A DNA stretch of 64,000 nucleotides, taken from Acidisphaera sp. L21 (lineage in GTDB: Bacteria; Pseudomonadota; Alphaproteobacteria; Acetobacterales; Acetobacteraceae). Made by a program: the position numbers and the translations under genes. Shown here piece after piece: positions 17,247-25,929 of the stretch (within the stretch, counting starts at the first letter, position 1; each line of letters opens with the position of its first letter). The notes under the pieces are model-generated. The model was not told the DNA's origin. It did not search any database and saw nothing but the letters and a program-made list of their open reading frames with translations. The DNA is taken from positions 1 through 64,000 of the forward strand of contig NZ_LMUY01000029.1 in assembly GCF_009765685.1 (NCBI RefSeq). Reading direction: 5' to 3'.

Positions 17247-17274
17247 GCAATCGTTGCGAGAGTAACTTATGTTA
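17247..17274. promoter_or_regulatory. Candidate MarR/OhrR operator region
   Basis: The spacer between the divergent MFS and OhrR-like genes holds two short inverted repeats: GCAA-tcg-TTGC at 17247-17257 and TAAC-ttat-GTTA at 17263-17274. The second lies 21 bases before the regulator ATG, a place where a MarR-family repressor could control itself. They are short and could be chance. Confidence 0.35.
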
Positions 17275-17295
17275 TGCCTAGAAGGGGGCCACAGT

Positions 17296-17757
17296 ATGTC
17301 CGACACCGACACGTTATGGCTAGAAAACCAACTTTGCTTCGCGCTGTATGCCGCAACGAACGCGATTACGCGCAGCTATCGAAGTGTGTTGGAGCCTTTG
17401 GGCCTCACCTACCCGCAATATCTGGTGTTGGTGAGCCTGCTGCAGCGCCCCAGCATGACATCCGGTGAGTTGGCCCGGGCGCTGAAGCTGGACGCCGGCA
17501 CGCTGACGCCGATGCTGAAGCGGCTGAGCATGGCTGGGCTTATCGAGCGCACACGCCGGCCAGAGGATGAACGGGTCATCGACAACCAACTGACCGCCAA
17601 GGGCATCGCGCTGCAGGATTCGTTGCTGAAGGCGCAGCGTGACGTCGTCTACCGCACCGGGTTGAGCAACATGGCGTTGGAGAAGCTGCGCAATACTCTG
17701 CAGGACCTGGCTGGCAACCTGGCCCACTTGCCGGAAGACGTGCTGGAACCGTGCTGA
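17296..17757 (+). CDS. MarR-family regulator, OhrR type
   Basis: A 153-residue MarR-family repressor of the OhrR branch. The N-terminal segment NQLCFALYAATNAI carries Cys14, which matches the peroxide-sensing cysteine of OhrR. GLTYPQYLVLVSL follows, and then the winged helix (SGELARALKLDAGTLTPMLKRL) with the wing RRPEDERVI. The ATG at 17296 is chosen because AGAAGGGGG precedes it and the protein then starts like OhrR. OhrR proteins sense organic hydroperoxides or hypochlorite by cysteine oxidation. The normal target ohr is not in the window; the divergent MFS pump is the likely regulated gene. Confidence 0.87.
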   Translation: MSDTDTLWLENQLCFALYAATNAITRSYRSVLEPLGLTYPQYLVLVSLLQRPSMTSGELARALKLDAGTLTPMLKRLSMAGLIERTRRPEDERVIDNQLTAKGIALQDSLLKAQRDVVYRTGLSNMALEKLRNTLQDLAGNLAHLPEDVLEPC

Positions 17758-17872
17758 CAGCGCCACACCGCCCGCCGGAGTGATTTGTTAAAGAACTGCG
17801 GCTACCCCTTCTGACTTAGAATGAGTCGTTCCGCCGAGTCGGGATGGGTGTGATGAGAGAAGGGACGAGTAG

Positions 17873-18529
17873 ATGCGGTTCGCACGCCTGTTGCTGGCCA
17901 TGGCGCTTGCGTGCCCCCTGCCCTTGCTAGCCCACGCCGCAACCCCGTCGCCGTTACCGCCCGCGCTGGCGCCGCTGCTGGTCACGCCGGCCCATCGCGC
18001 TGCCCTGTTGCATGCGGCGCAATCGGTGAACGGGTCCGATACGCCAAGTTGTCCGAGTGCCAGCGTCACCACCACCGGCGATATCGGCCTGTTGTCGCCG
18101 ATCCAGACCGATGCGGCGGGTCATATTACGGGGGGCGCGTGGAAGGAGACGATGCAGCAAGCCGGCTGCGGGCTGACCCGGCTGCTGAATGCGATCACCA
18201 CCGTGCAATCCGACGGCACGCTGCAGACCGATGCGTTGCTGCCGGGCACCACTATCACCGACCCGGAATTGCAGCGGGACAGCGTGCAATACGCCGCCTA
18301 CGGGCTGGGGCAGATGCCGGAAGGATGCGAACAGGGTGCCGTCGTGGACACTCGGTTCGTTGGCCAGCAGGGCAAGCCGCCAGGCGTGCGTCCGGTCCCC
18401 GATAGCCAGCCGCTGCCCTGGACCGAGGTGTGGACCGTGCAGGCCTGCGGCAAGCGCGCGGACGTCACCATGCATTTCACGCCCGATGCGACAGGCACTG
18501 AAATTCGCGCGGATCCGCCCACGCAGTGA
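17873..18529 (+). CDS. Secreted hypothetical protein
   Basis: A 218-residue protein of unknown family. Residues 1-22 are a typical signal peptide (LLLAMALACPLPLLAHA), so it should be periplasmic or secreted. The mature part contains five or so cysteines spread through the chain, suggesting disulfides, and many Thr/Gln-rich beta-like stretches (TTTGDIGLLSPIQTD, HITGGAWKETMQQAGC). GAAGGGA lies upstream of the ATG. Its stop overlaps the GTG of the next gene (GTGA), so it is coupled to a metallo-hydrolase, but the pairing does not reveal the function. Confidence 0.75.
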   Translation: MRFARLLLAMALACPLPLLAHAATPSPLPPALAPLLVTPAHRAALLHAAQSVNGSDTPSCPSASVTTTGDIGLLSPIQTDAAGHITGGAWKETMQQAGCGLTRLLNAITTVQSDGTLQTDALLPGTTITDPELQRDSVQYAAYGLGQMPEGCEQGAVVDTRFVGQQGKPPGVRPVPDSQPLPWTEVWTVQACGKRADVTMHFTPDATGTEIRADPPTQ

Positions 18530-19485
18530 GCCGATTGCCCTCCGACCATTTCGACGGCAAGCGGTTCTTCAACCCGGCCCTAGACGACACGCCGCCCGAC
18601 CGGCGCAGCCTGGGCAAGGTGCTGCGTTGGCAGATGGGCCGCGGGCAGGTCGCCTGGGGACCGCAGCCGGCGCTGCCGCGCTATCCGGCGCCGCCTACCA
18701 GCGTGTTGCCCGGCAGCGCGGCTATCACCTTCATCGGACATGCCAGCTTTCTGATCCGGTTCGCCGACTTCACCATGCTGACCGACCCGGTGTTCAGCGA
18801 GCGTTGTTCTCCGGTGTCATGGGCTGGCCCGCGCCGGGCACATCCGCCGGGTTTGGCGCTGGCCGATCTGCCGCCGATCGACCTCGTGCTGGTGTCGCAT
18901 AACCATTACGACCACATGGATCTTCCCAGCCTGCGGTGGCTGGCGGCGAACAATTCGGGCCGTGTCGTCACCAGTGCGGGCAATGATGTGCGGCTGCGGG
19001 CGGCCGGGTTCGCGACGGTCGATGCGCTCGATTGGTGGGAGGCGGTGGAGTTTGGGCCGACCAGGATCACGGCGACCCCGGCCCGCCATTTCGCCCGTCG
19101 TGGGCTGTTCGACGGCAATGCCACGCTGTGGTCCGGGTTCAGCCTTCAGAGGCCGGACGGGCACCTGCTGTTCGCCGGCGATTCTGCCACCGGGCCGCAT
19201 TGGCGGGTGATCCAAGAACGGCTTGGGCCGCCTGATCTGGCGTTGCTGCCGATCGGCGCCTACGAGCCGCGCTGGCTGATGGCAGCCGTTCATATGAACC
19301 CGGAGGAAGCGGCGCTTGCCCACCGCGATCTGGGCGCCCGGCAGTCGGTCGGTATGCATTTCGGCACCTTTCAACTGACCGACGAACCAATCTCCGCGCC
19401 AGTTCGCGCTTTGAATGCAACAGGTGTGGAGGGTTTCACCACGCTGGGTATTGGGGAAACGCGCGTGTTCTCGTTACGCCCTTAA
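18526..19485 (+). CDS. MBL-fold metallo-hydrolase, NAPE-PLD/UlaG-like
   Basis: A 319-residue metallo-beta-lactamase-fold hydrolase of the group that contains N-acylphosphatidylethanolamine phospholipase D and UlaG. ITFIGHASFLIRF begins the fold, HNHYDHMD (about 125-132) is the main dinuclear zinc motif, PARHFARRG and FAGDSATG supply further ligands, and the chain ends with VGMHFGTFQLTDEP. No signal peptide is seen, so it should be cytoplasmic. The GTG start overlaps the stop of the secreted protein gene. Relatives act on phospholipids or cyclic phosphodiesters; the substrate here is open. Confidence 0.88.
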   Translation: MSRLPSDHFDGKRFFNPALDDTPPDRRSLGKVLRWQMGRGQVAWGPQPALPRYPAPPTSVLPGSAAITFIGHASFLIRFADFTMLTDPVFSERCSPVSWAGPRRAHPPGLALADLPPIDLVLVSHNHYDHMDLPSLRWLAANNSGRVVTSAGNDVRLRAAGFATVDALDWWEAVEFGPTRITATPARHFARRGLFDGNATLWSGFSLQRPDGHLLFAGDSATGPHWRVIQERLGPPDLALLPIGAYEPRWLMAAVHMNPEEAALAHRDLGARQSVGMHFGTFQLTDEPISAPVRALNATGVEGFTTLGIGETRVFSLRP

Positions 19486-19606
19486 CAACTATTTCAGAAT
19501 CAGTATGGTAGCGGGAATGTGTGGTACACGTCGACGCCTGGGAATGGCCTTCGGGCGATCCGGACGATAGTACTGCCGGCAGCGGACTGTGTGCTGGAGG
19601 AAGAGT

Positions 19607-20050
19607 ATGAGCGCAACGGCCAGAAAGATCGTTGATGCATCGGGTGCTGCGAGCCTGACGGTGATCCCTGTTCGCAGCTTCGCCAAGGCCCGCACAGAGT
19701 TCACCATTGCTGGCGGTATCCCCGCCCTTCCCGATTTGGCAGCCCTGCCCGCCTATATCGAGCCGCCGCGCCCAGTGCTGAAGAAGCGCAACCGGGCGGG
19801 CTGGATTTCCACCTCGATCGTGCTGTTCGCAGCGTTGATCGTCGGGGTGGCGTTCGGGCTATACATCAAGGACGACAAGCCGATCGCGAAGCTCGATCCC
19901 TGGACGGTGGCGGTCATGCATCCGCCAGCCGACCCGGTCATAGAGGAACCGCCGACGTCGCTGCACAACGTGCCGCTACCGGCCGGCGTGGCGATCGCGC
20001 CGGTGGTTCATCCGCAGCACACCACGATGGCGCCGCCCAGCCACCGCTAG
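19607..20050 (+). CDS. Single-pass membrane protein of unknown function
   Basis: A 147-residue protein with a soluble N-terminal part (about 1-65), one strong membrane helix (about 66-87, WISTSIVLFAALIVGVAFGL), and a C-terminal Pro/His-rich tail (IEEPPTSLHNVPLPAGV, VHPQHTTMAPPSHR). The orientation is probably N-in with a periplasmic tail. The ATG at 19607 is backed by GGAGGA nine bases upstream; an earlier Met is less likely. The topology recalls the membrane-anchor part of polysaccharide co-polymerases, but there is no second helix and no motif I recognise. Its stop shares CTAG with the convergent phosphatase-like gene. Confidence 0.7.
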   Translation: MSATARKIVDASGAASLTVIPVRSFAKARTEFTIAGGIPALPDLAALPAYIEPPRPVLKKRNRAGWISTSIVLFAALIVGVAFGLYIKDDKPIAKLDPWTVAVMHPPADPVIEEPPTSLHNVPLPAGVAIAPVVHPQHTTMAPPSHR

Positions 20051-20490
20051 GGCGTGGATGGGGCCAGGAAGGCGGCCCAGATGGGGTCGGGGTGCCAGAT
20101 TTGTTCCATCTCCGCGCGGGCTGCGCCGTCCTCCATGCCGAGCACGTCGCGGCGGTAGCGGTATAGAAACGCCGATACACGGTAGTTGGCCGCGCAGTGG
20201 ATGTGAACCGGCGCATCGCCGCAGGTCGCCAGCGCGGTGCAGAACTCAGCGAAATCCGCGTCGGTCGGGTGTTTGAAATCGACGGGGATGTTGCGGTAGG
20301 TCATCCCCAAGGCTGCCGCGCTGCCAGCCTCGTCCGGCAGCGCCTTGGCGTGGCTGTGCGGGGCCAGGTTGATGACGTGGCGGACGCCGAGCGCCGCAAG
20401 CGCCGCAAGTTCGGGTTCGGTTGGCTGGCCGGATGTCGTCAGTTGCGCATCCAGCCGGCGCCAATTGTAGATATGCGCCGGGTCGGTCAT
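20047..20490 (-). CDS. Protein tyrosine phosphatase-like / DUF442-type protein
   Basis: A 147-residue protein of the tyrosine/dual-specificity phosphatase-like superfamily. The active-site region reads VHIHCAANYRVSAF, with Cys99 and Arg104, that is C-X4-R instead of the classical C-X5-R. I recall other bacterial members with a similar HCAxNxR pattern, so it may be a variant active site rather than a dead one. The N-terminal part (YNWRRLDAQLTTSGQP, then ALGVRHVINLAPHSHA) is typical of DUF442/BLH-like proteins. It follows the aldo/keto reductase gene by eight bases on the same strand. Confidence 0.8.
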   Translation of the reverse strand: MTDPAHIYNWRRLDAQLTTSGQPTEPELAALAALGVRHVINLAPHSHAKALPDEAGSAAALGMTYRNIPVDFKHPTDADFAEFCTALATCGDAPVHIHCAANYRVSAFLYRYRRDVLGMEDGAARAEMEQIWHPDPIWAAFLAPSTP

Positions 20491-20498
20491 CGCCTGTC

Positions 20499-21509
20499 CT
20501 AGCCGGCGCGGCTGACCCGCCCCTCCAGCGGATAGGCCGGGTCGTTGTAGCCCGGCGTAGAGGCGTGGCCGGGCGTCACCAAGCGGTCCACCAGCGCCTC
20601 GTCTTCCCCGGTGAAGTGGTAGCTGAGCGCGCCGATGTAGTCGTCCCACTGTTCCATGGTGCGGGGGCCGCCGATCGCGCCCGTGATCAGCTTGTTGTTC
20701 AGCACCCAGGCGAAGGCGAATTGGCCCGGCGTGATGCCGCGGCTGCGGGCGTGCTCGGCCAGGGTTTGGGCGATCTGGAGGCTTTCGGGCCGCCACTCCG
20801 TCTCCAGGATGCGCTTGTCCTGGCGGCCGGCGCGGGTGCCCTGGTCGGGCGGGGCGTCGGGGCGGTATTTGCCGGTCAATATGCCGCGGGCCAGCGGGCT
20901 GTAGGCGAACACGCCGAGGCCGAGATTGGCACAGGCGGGCAGATGCTCCACCTCCGGCATGCGGTTCATGGCGTTGTAGTAGGGCTGGCTGATCACGGGG
21001 CGGTCGATGCCGGCCTCGTCGCACAGGCGGCAGATCTCGGCGACGCGCCAGGCACGGTGGTTGGAGACGCCGAAGTAGCGGATGCGGCCGCTGCGGACGA
21101 GGTCGGCCATGGCGTGCACCAACTCGCCCGGCGGGGTGATGTGGTCTTCCTTGTGCAGGTAGATGATGTCGATCGTGTCGACACCCAGGCGCTTCAGGCT
21201 GGCTTCGACCGCGGTGAAGACGTGGCGGCGGGAGTAGCCGCGGGCGTTTGGGCCGGGGCCGGTCGGGTTGGCAAGCTTGGTGGCGATGACCCACCAGTGA
21301 CGGTTCGCCGCGATCACTCGGCCGGTAATCTCCTCGCTGGCGCCGTCATTATAGGCGTCGGCGGTGTCGACGAAGTTCACGCCCTGCTCGCGCGCCCTGT
21401 CCATGATGCGGACGGAATCCGGCTCGGTCGTGGCGCCGCCGAACATCATTGCGCCCAGGCAGATGGGGGAGACCTGCAAGCCCGAGCGACCGAGCGCGCG
21501 ATATTCCAT
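20499..21509 (-). CDS. Aldo/keto reductase
   Basis: A 336-residue NADPH-dependent oxidoreductase of the AKR superfamily (Tas / YajO-like branch). The catalytic tetrad is visible: Asp48 and Tyr53 in FVDTADAYNDG, Lys78 in IATKLAN and His119 in IIYLHKEDH. The cofactor end shows ITGAIGGPRTMEQ. It lies four bases downstream of pntB, so it may be read through from the transhydrogenase genes, which supply NADPH; this functional link is inferred. The substrate is unknown. Confidence 0.93.
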   Translation of the reverse strand: MEYRALGRSGLQVSPICLGAMMFGGATTEPDSVRIMDRAREQGVNFVDTADAYNDGASEEITGRVIAANRHWWVIATKLANPTGPGPNARGYSRRHVFTAVEASLKRLGVDTIDIIYLHKEDHITPPGELVHAMADLVRSGRIRYFGVSNHRAWRVAEICRLCDEAGIDRPVISQPYYNAMNRMPEVEHLPACANLGLGVFAYSPLARGILTGKYRPDAPPDQGTRAGRQDKRILETEWRPESLQIAQTLAEHARSRGITPGQFAFAWVLNNKLITGAIGGPRTMEQWDDYIGALSYHFTGEDEALVDRLVTPGHASTPGYNDPAYPLEGRVSRAG

Positions 21510-21512
21510 GTC

Positions 21513-22916
21513 CTACTTCCCCAATGCCTGAACGATCTCTTCGGTCATCTTCTTGGCATCCGCGAACAACATCATCGTGTTCGGGCGGAAGAACAGCTCG
21601 TTCTCCACACCGGCGTAGCCCGATGCCATCGAGCGCTTGATGAACAGGACGGTCGCAGCCTTCTCCACCTCCAGGATCGGCATGCCGTAGATGGCGGAGG
21701 TCTTGTCCGTCTTGGCGGCCGGGTTGGTGACGTCGTTGGCGCCGATCACGTAGACGACGTCGGCGGTGGAAAACTCGCCATTGATCTCCTCCAACTCGAA
21801 GACGTCCTCGTAGGGGACGTTGGCCTCGGCAAGCAGCACGTTCATGTGGCCGGGCATGCGGCCGGCGACGGGGTGGATGGCGTATTTCACCACCACGCCC
21901 TCGGCCTTCAGCACGTCCGCCATTTCGCGCAGGGCGTGCTGGGCCTGGGCGACCGCCATGCCGTAGCCGGGGACGATGATGACCTTGGAGGCGTTCTTCA
22001 TGATGAAGGCGGCGTCGTCGGCATTGCCGGATTTGACCGGGCGCTGTTCACCGCTGCTGGCTGCGGCGGGGCCGCCGGATTCGGTGCCGAAGCCGCCCAG
22101 CAGCACGTTGAAGATCGAGCGGTTCATGCCCTTGCACATGATGTAGGACAGGATCGCGCCCGATGCGCCGACCAGGGCGCCGGTGATGATCAGCGCCAGG
22201 TTCTGGATGGTGAAGCCGATGCCGCAGGCTGCCCAGCCGGAATAGCTGTTCAGCATGGACACGACGACGGGCATGTCGGCGCCGCCGATCGGGATGATGA
22301 GCAGGAAGCCGAGCGCCAGGGCGACCAGGGCGATGAGCCAGAAGACCGGCTGGCTGGCCGTGAGGCAGAAGATGATGACCAACAGGACCAGCAGGATGCC
22401 GAGCGCGGCGTTCAGCAGGTGCTGGTATTTGAAGGTGATCGGCGTGCCCTTCATCAGCGCCTGCAGCTTGGCGAAGGCGATGAGGGAGCCGGTGAAGGTG
22501 ACCGCGCCAATGGCCAGGCCGATCGACATTTCCACCAGGCTTTGGCCGTGGATGTGGCCGGGGGTGCCGATGCCGAAGGCGGCCGGGGCGTTGATCGCTG
22601 CGGCAGCGACGAAGACGGCGGCCAGGCCGACAAGGGAGTGGAAGGCCGCCACCAATTGCGGCAGCGACGTCATCTGGATGCGGCGCGAGACCGTCACGCC
22701 GATGCCGCCGCCGATGACGATGGCCAGGATGATGAGCATGTAGCCGCTGCCGGACATGCCATGGTGCAGCAGCGTGGCGACGATGGCGATGGCCATGCCG
22801 ACCATGCCGAACAGGTTGCCCTGGCGGGACGTGGTGGGGCTGGACAGCCCGCGCAACGCGAGCACGAACAGCACGCCAGCGACGAGATAGGCGAACGCGG
22901 TCAAGCTAGGGGACAT
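21513..22916 (-). CDS. pntB: NAD(P) transhydrogenase subunit beta
   Basis: PntB, 467 residues. It carries about nine membrane helices (residues 1-265) and the NADP(H)-binding domain III (about 285-467). Domain III shows VIIVPGYGMAVAQAQHALREM and GRMPGHMNVLLAEA, then DVVYVIGANDVTNPAA and the MASGYAGVENELFF end. With the two alpha subunits it couples proton entry to hydride transfer from NADH to NADP+, supplying NADPH. Ten bases separate it from pntAB. Length and motifs are complete. Confidence 0.96.
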   Translation of the reverse strand: MSPSLTAFAYLVAGVLFVLALRGLSSPTTSRQGNLFGMVGMAIAIVATLLHHGMSGSGYMLIILAIVIGGGIGVTVSRRIQMTSLPQLVAAFHSLVGLAAVFVAAAAINAPAAFGIGTPGHIHGQSLVEMSIGLAIGAVTFTGSLIAFAKLQALMKGTPITFKYQHLLNAALGILLVLLVIIFCLTASQPVFWLIALVALALGFLLIIPIGGADMPVVVSMLNSYSGWAACGIGFTIQNLALIITGALVGASGAILSYIMCKGMNRSIFNVLLGGFGTESGGPAAASSGEQRPVKSGNADDAAFIMKNASKVIIVPGYGMAVAQAQHALREMADVLKAEGVVVKYAIHPVAGRMPGHMNVLLAEANVPYEDVFELEEINGEFSTADVVYVIGANDVTNPAAKTDKTSAIYGMPILEVEKAATVLFIKRSMASGYAGVENELFFRPNTMMLFADAKKMTEEIVQALGK

Positions 22917-22926
22917 CGTGCGCGCT

Positions 22927-23343
22927 CTACTTCTTGGCCGGAGTACGCGGCTTGAACATCGCCAGCATGCGATGCGTCACGGTGAACCCGCCGAAGATGT
23001 TCACGCTGGCCAGCAGCACCGCCACGAAGCCGAAGATCTGGGCGACGACGCTGTCGCCCAGGCCGGTGGCGAGCATCGCGCCGACCACGATGACGGAGGA
23101 AATGGCGTTGGTGACGCCCATGAGGGGGGAGTGCAGCGCCGGGGTGACGTTCCAGACGACGTAATAGCCGACGAAGCAGGCCATCATGAACACGGCAAAC
23201 AGGAAGACGAATGGCTCGACCGCGGCGGCCACCGGGTTGGCGGCCACGACGGCGTTGCCGGCCATCATGTGCAGTTGTCCGGCCAAGTTGGCGGCCTGTT
23301 GGGAGATGCTGTTGGCCTGGTCGGCCAGGGCATTGGGGTTCAT
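22927..23343 (-). CDS. pntAB: NAD(P) transhydrogenase subunit alpha, membrane part (PntAB)
   Basis: A 138-residue membrane protein equal to the C-terminal membrane domain of the single-chain E. coli PntA. Three to four helices are visible: [22 protein letters not shown], a region with [13 protein letters not shown], and [17 protein letters not shown] followed by TVTHRML. It is a genuine separate gene: its ATG overlaps the stop of pntAA (ATGA) and the split occurs where alphaproteobacterial enzymes are normally split. It forms the proton channel with PntB. Confidence 0.94.
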   Translation of the reverse strand: MNPNALADQANSISQQAANLAGQLHMMAGNAVVAANPVAAAVEPFVFLFAVFMMACFVGYYVVWNVTPALHSPLMGVTNAISSVIVVGAMLATGLGDSVVAQIFGFVAVLLASVNIFGGFTVTHRMLAMFKPRTPAKK

Positions 23344-24494
23344 GCGGCGGCTCCGGCGGGGGGTGGGGCGGATTTGTAGCGCTCGTGCACCACGGCGCCG
23401 CCGCGGGTCAGCATCGTGCCGATGACGATGGCGTCGTCCTCCGGCAGTTTGGGCGCCTTTGCATCCTTGTCCCAGAAGGTGGTGAGGAAGGTCAGCAGGT
23501 TGCGGGCGTACAGGCTGCTGGCGGCGACCGAGATGCGGCCGGGCCAGTTGCGCCAGCCGAGCACCTTGACGCCGTTCTCGGTCGTGATCATCTGGCCGGG
23601 CATTGTGGCGCCGCAATTGCCGCCGGCGTCGGCGGCCAGGTCCACCACGACGCTGCCGGGGCGCATGCCGGCCACCATCTCCGCCGTGACGATCACGGGG
23701 GCTTTGCCGCCGGCGACCAGGGCGGTGCAGATCACCAGGTCGTTCTTGGCGACGGTCACCTTCATCAGTTCGGCCTGTTTGGCGCGGAAGGCGTCGCTCA
23801 TGGTGCGGGCGTAGGCGCCGGTTTGGCCGGCGGTCTCCTCGTCCTCGACCCCGACGAAGACGGCGCCGAGGGATTTGATTTCTTCCTTGGCGGCGGGGCG
23901 CACGTCGGTGGCGGATACGATGGCGCCGAGGCGGCGGGCGGTGGCGATGGCCTGCAGCCCGGCGACGCCGGCGCCCACGATGAAGACGCGGGCGGGCGGC
24001 ACGGTGCCGGCGGCGGTCATCATCATGGCGAAACCGCGGTCAAACGCCGCAGCGCCCTCGATGACGCCGCGGTAGCCGGCGAGGTTGGCCTGAGAGGACA
24101 GCACGTCCATCGACTGGGCGCGGGTGATGCGGGGCAGCAACTCCATGGCGGCGACATCGATGCCGGCGGCGGCCAAAGCGGGGGCGAGCGCCGGGTCGGC
24201 GCCTGCGTTCACCACGCACACGAGTAATGTGCCGCGTGCCATCGAGGCCCGAACGGAGGCGTCCGGCACCTGCACGCTGAACACGATGCCGGCGTCTTGG
24301 ATGGCGGCGGCCGCATCTGGCGCGATCTCGGCCCCGGCTGACGCGAACTCAGCGTCGGAAATGGAGGCGTGGGCGCCGGCGCCGGCCTGGACCGCTACCG
24401 TCATCCCCAACGCGATGAGCTTTTTAACCGTTTCCGCCGTTGCGGCCACGCGGGTCTCCGCCGCGGCCGTCTCCCTAAGCACCGCTAGGCGCAT
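23340..24494 (-). CDS. pntAA: NAD(P) transhydrogenase subunit alpha, NAD-binding part (PntAA)
   Basis: A 384-residue soluble NAD(H)-binding subunit (domain I) of the proton-translocating transhydrogenase, related to alanine dehydrogenase. It starts [22 protein letters not shown] as usual, shows [20 protein letters not shown] and the NAD-binding Rossmann loop [22 protein letters not shown], then the RQD-loop region. It is the first gene of pntAA-pntAB-pntB. The 85 bases before it, towards the ABC1 kinase gene, hold no obvious promoter. Confidence 0.95.
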   Translation of the reverse strand: MRLAVLRETAAAETRVAATAETVKKLIALGMTVAVQAGAGAHASISDAEFASAGAEIAPDAAAAIQDAGIVFSVQVPDASVRASMARGTLLVCVVNAGADPALAPALAAAGIDVAAMELLPRITRAQSMDVLSSQANLAGYRGVIEGAAAFDRGFAMMMTAAGTVPPARVFIVGAGVAGLQAIATARRLGAIVSATDVRPAAKEEIKSLGAVFVGVEDEETAGQTGAYARTMSDAFRAKQAELMKVTVAKNDLVICTALVAGGKAPVIVTAEMVAGMRPGSVVVDLAADAGGNCGATMPGQMITTENGVKVLGWRNWPGRISVAASSLYARNLLTFLTTFWDKDAKAPKLPEDDAIVIGTMLTRGGAVVHERYKSAPPPAGAAA

Positions 24495-24579
24495 CCGTGA
24501 TTCCTTGACTTCGGGCGGGCCGCTCCGCCTCGTTGGAATAAAGGATGCGTGAGGCGCCGGGCCGACGCAAGGGTGGTCG

Positions 24580-25929
24580 TTACACGGTTGGCGGCACTCC
24601 GGCCTCGATCAACGCGGCAGATTGGCGGGCGGCCAGTTCGTCGGCGTCGAAGCCCTCCACCATCTCCTGGAACATGCGGGCCCAGTTGAGTTCGGCCTTC
24701 AGGCGTAGGAACACGCTGCCCAGCCCGACGGCCGAGCGGTCCATCAGGACAAACTCGCGCGGGGGGCGCACGCCGCCGGTGCGCTTTAGCTCGGCATGCA
24801 CCTTCTCGGCGACCTGGCGGCCGTAATCCGGGCTGCCGTGTTCCTGGATCAGGCGGACGCGGTCATCCAGCAGGGGTTCGTAGATGAAGCGGGCCCATTG
24901 GTTCAGGATCTCCATCTTCTCGCGCGTCAGGCCGCCAAAGCCCCATTGCTCGTAGGCGTGGTGGGCGCGGTCCATGTCTTCGTCGCGGATCGACTCGTAC
25001 AGGTCGATGACGCCGCGGACGAATTTGGGCGGGAAGACGCGGATGGTGCCGTAATCCAGCAGGTTGAGCCCGTTATCGGCGCGGACCTGGTAGTTGCCGA
25101 GATGCGGGTCGCCGTGGATGACGCCGAAGCGGTAGAGCGGCAGATACCAGGCGTGGAAGATCGCGGTGGCCAGGCGGTTGCGCTCCTCCAGCGCCATGCC
25201 TTCGTCCAGGCGGGATTGCAGGCCGCGGCCCTCCAGCCAGGTCATGGTCAGCAGGCGGCCGGTGGAGTGGCTCTCGATCGGCTTGGGAACGCTCACCAAC
25301 TCGTCGCCGGCGAGCATCTGGCCGTAGAGGCGCATCTGCGCGGCCTCGCGCCGGTAGTCCAGTTCCTCGCGCAGCCGCTCGGCCAATTCGGTGTAGACGT
25401 CGTCGGTGTTGATGGTGGATTCGATGCGCTTGTAGACCGACATGGCGAGGCGAAGCTGCTTGAGGTCGGCCTCCACGGTGCTGGCCATGTCCGGGTATTG
25501 CAGTTTGGCGGCAATTTCGGTGCCGTCATGCAGGGTGCCGCGATGGACCTGGCCCAGGCTGGCGGCGGCCGCGGCCTCCTGGTCGAAGGTCGCGAATTTG
25601 GACTGCCAGTCCACGCCCAACTCCCCGGCCATGCGGCGGCGCACGAAGCTCCAGCCCATTGGCGGGGCGTTGGCCTGCAGTTGCGCCAACTCGCTGGCGT
25701 ATTCGGCGGGCAACGCATCGGGGATGGTGGACAGAAGCTGCGCCACCTTCATCAGCGGGCCTTTCAGGCCGCCGAGGATGGCTTTTAGATCGCCGGCATG
25801 GGCTTCCTTGTTGGTTTTGATGCCGAAGACGCGCTGCCCTGCAAGCCGGGCTGCAATCCCACCTACGGCACCCGAGGTCCGCGCCATGCGACGGACCTCA
25901 CCGAAGATGTTCGACTTGTCTTCGTTCAA
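24580..25929 (-). CDS. ABC1/AarF (UbiB-like) atypical kinase
   Basis: A 449-residue member of the ABC1/ADCK/UbiB protein-kinase-like family, implicated in ubiquinone metabolism. Motifs include MKVAQLLSTIPDALP (the KxGQ-like element, here with Ala instead of Gly), AAAASLGQVHRGTLHDG, the catalytic HGDPHLGNYQV and the metal-binding LLDYGTIR. I choose a TTG start at 25929 because it overlaps the pepF stop (TTGA) and GGAGGG lies nine bases upstream; it places NIFGEVRRMARTSG near the N-terminus. It lacks the C-terminal membrane helices of E. coli UbiB, so it may be a soluble paralogue. Confidence 0.9.
   Translation of the reverse strand: MNEDKSNIFGEVRRMARTSGAVGGIAARLAGQRVFGIKTNKEAHAGDLKAILGGLKGPLMKVAQLLSTIPDALPAEYASELAQLQANAPPMGWSFVRRRMAGELGVDWQSKFATFDQEAAAAASLGQVHRGTLHDGTEIAAKLQYPDMASTVEADLKQLRLAMSVYKRIESTINTDDVYTELAERLREELDYRREAAQMRLYGQMLAGDELVSVPKPIESHSTGRLLTMTWLEGRGLQSRLDEGMALEERNRLATAIFHAWYLPLYRFGVIHGDPHLGNYQVRADNGLNLLDYGTIRVFPPKFVRGVIDLYESIRDEDMDRAHHAYEQWGFGGLTREKMEILNQWARFIYEPLLDDRVRLIQEHGSPDYGRQVAEKVHAELKRTGGVRPPREFVLMDRSAVGLGSVFLRLKAELNWARMFQEMVEGFDADELAARQSAALIEAGVPPTV

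Noticed and set aside
20421-22955. An 844-codon plus-strand open frame
   Set aside because: It lies antisense to the aldo/keto reductase and pntB genes, whose products are clearly recognisable. Long open antisense frames are expected at this GC content.
22927-24494. Transhydrogenase alpha subunit as a frameshifted gene
   Set aside because: The split into PntAA and PntAB with an ATGA junction is the normal alphaproteobacterial form.
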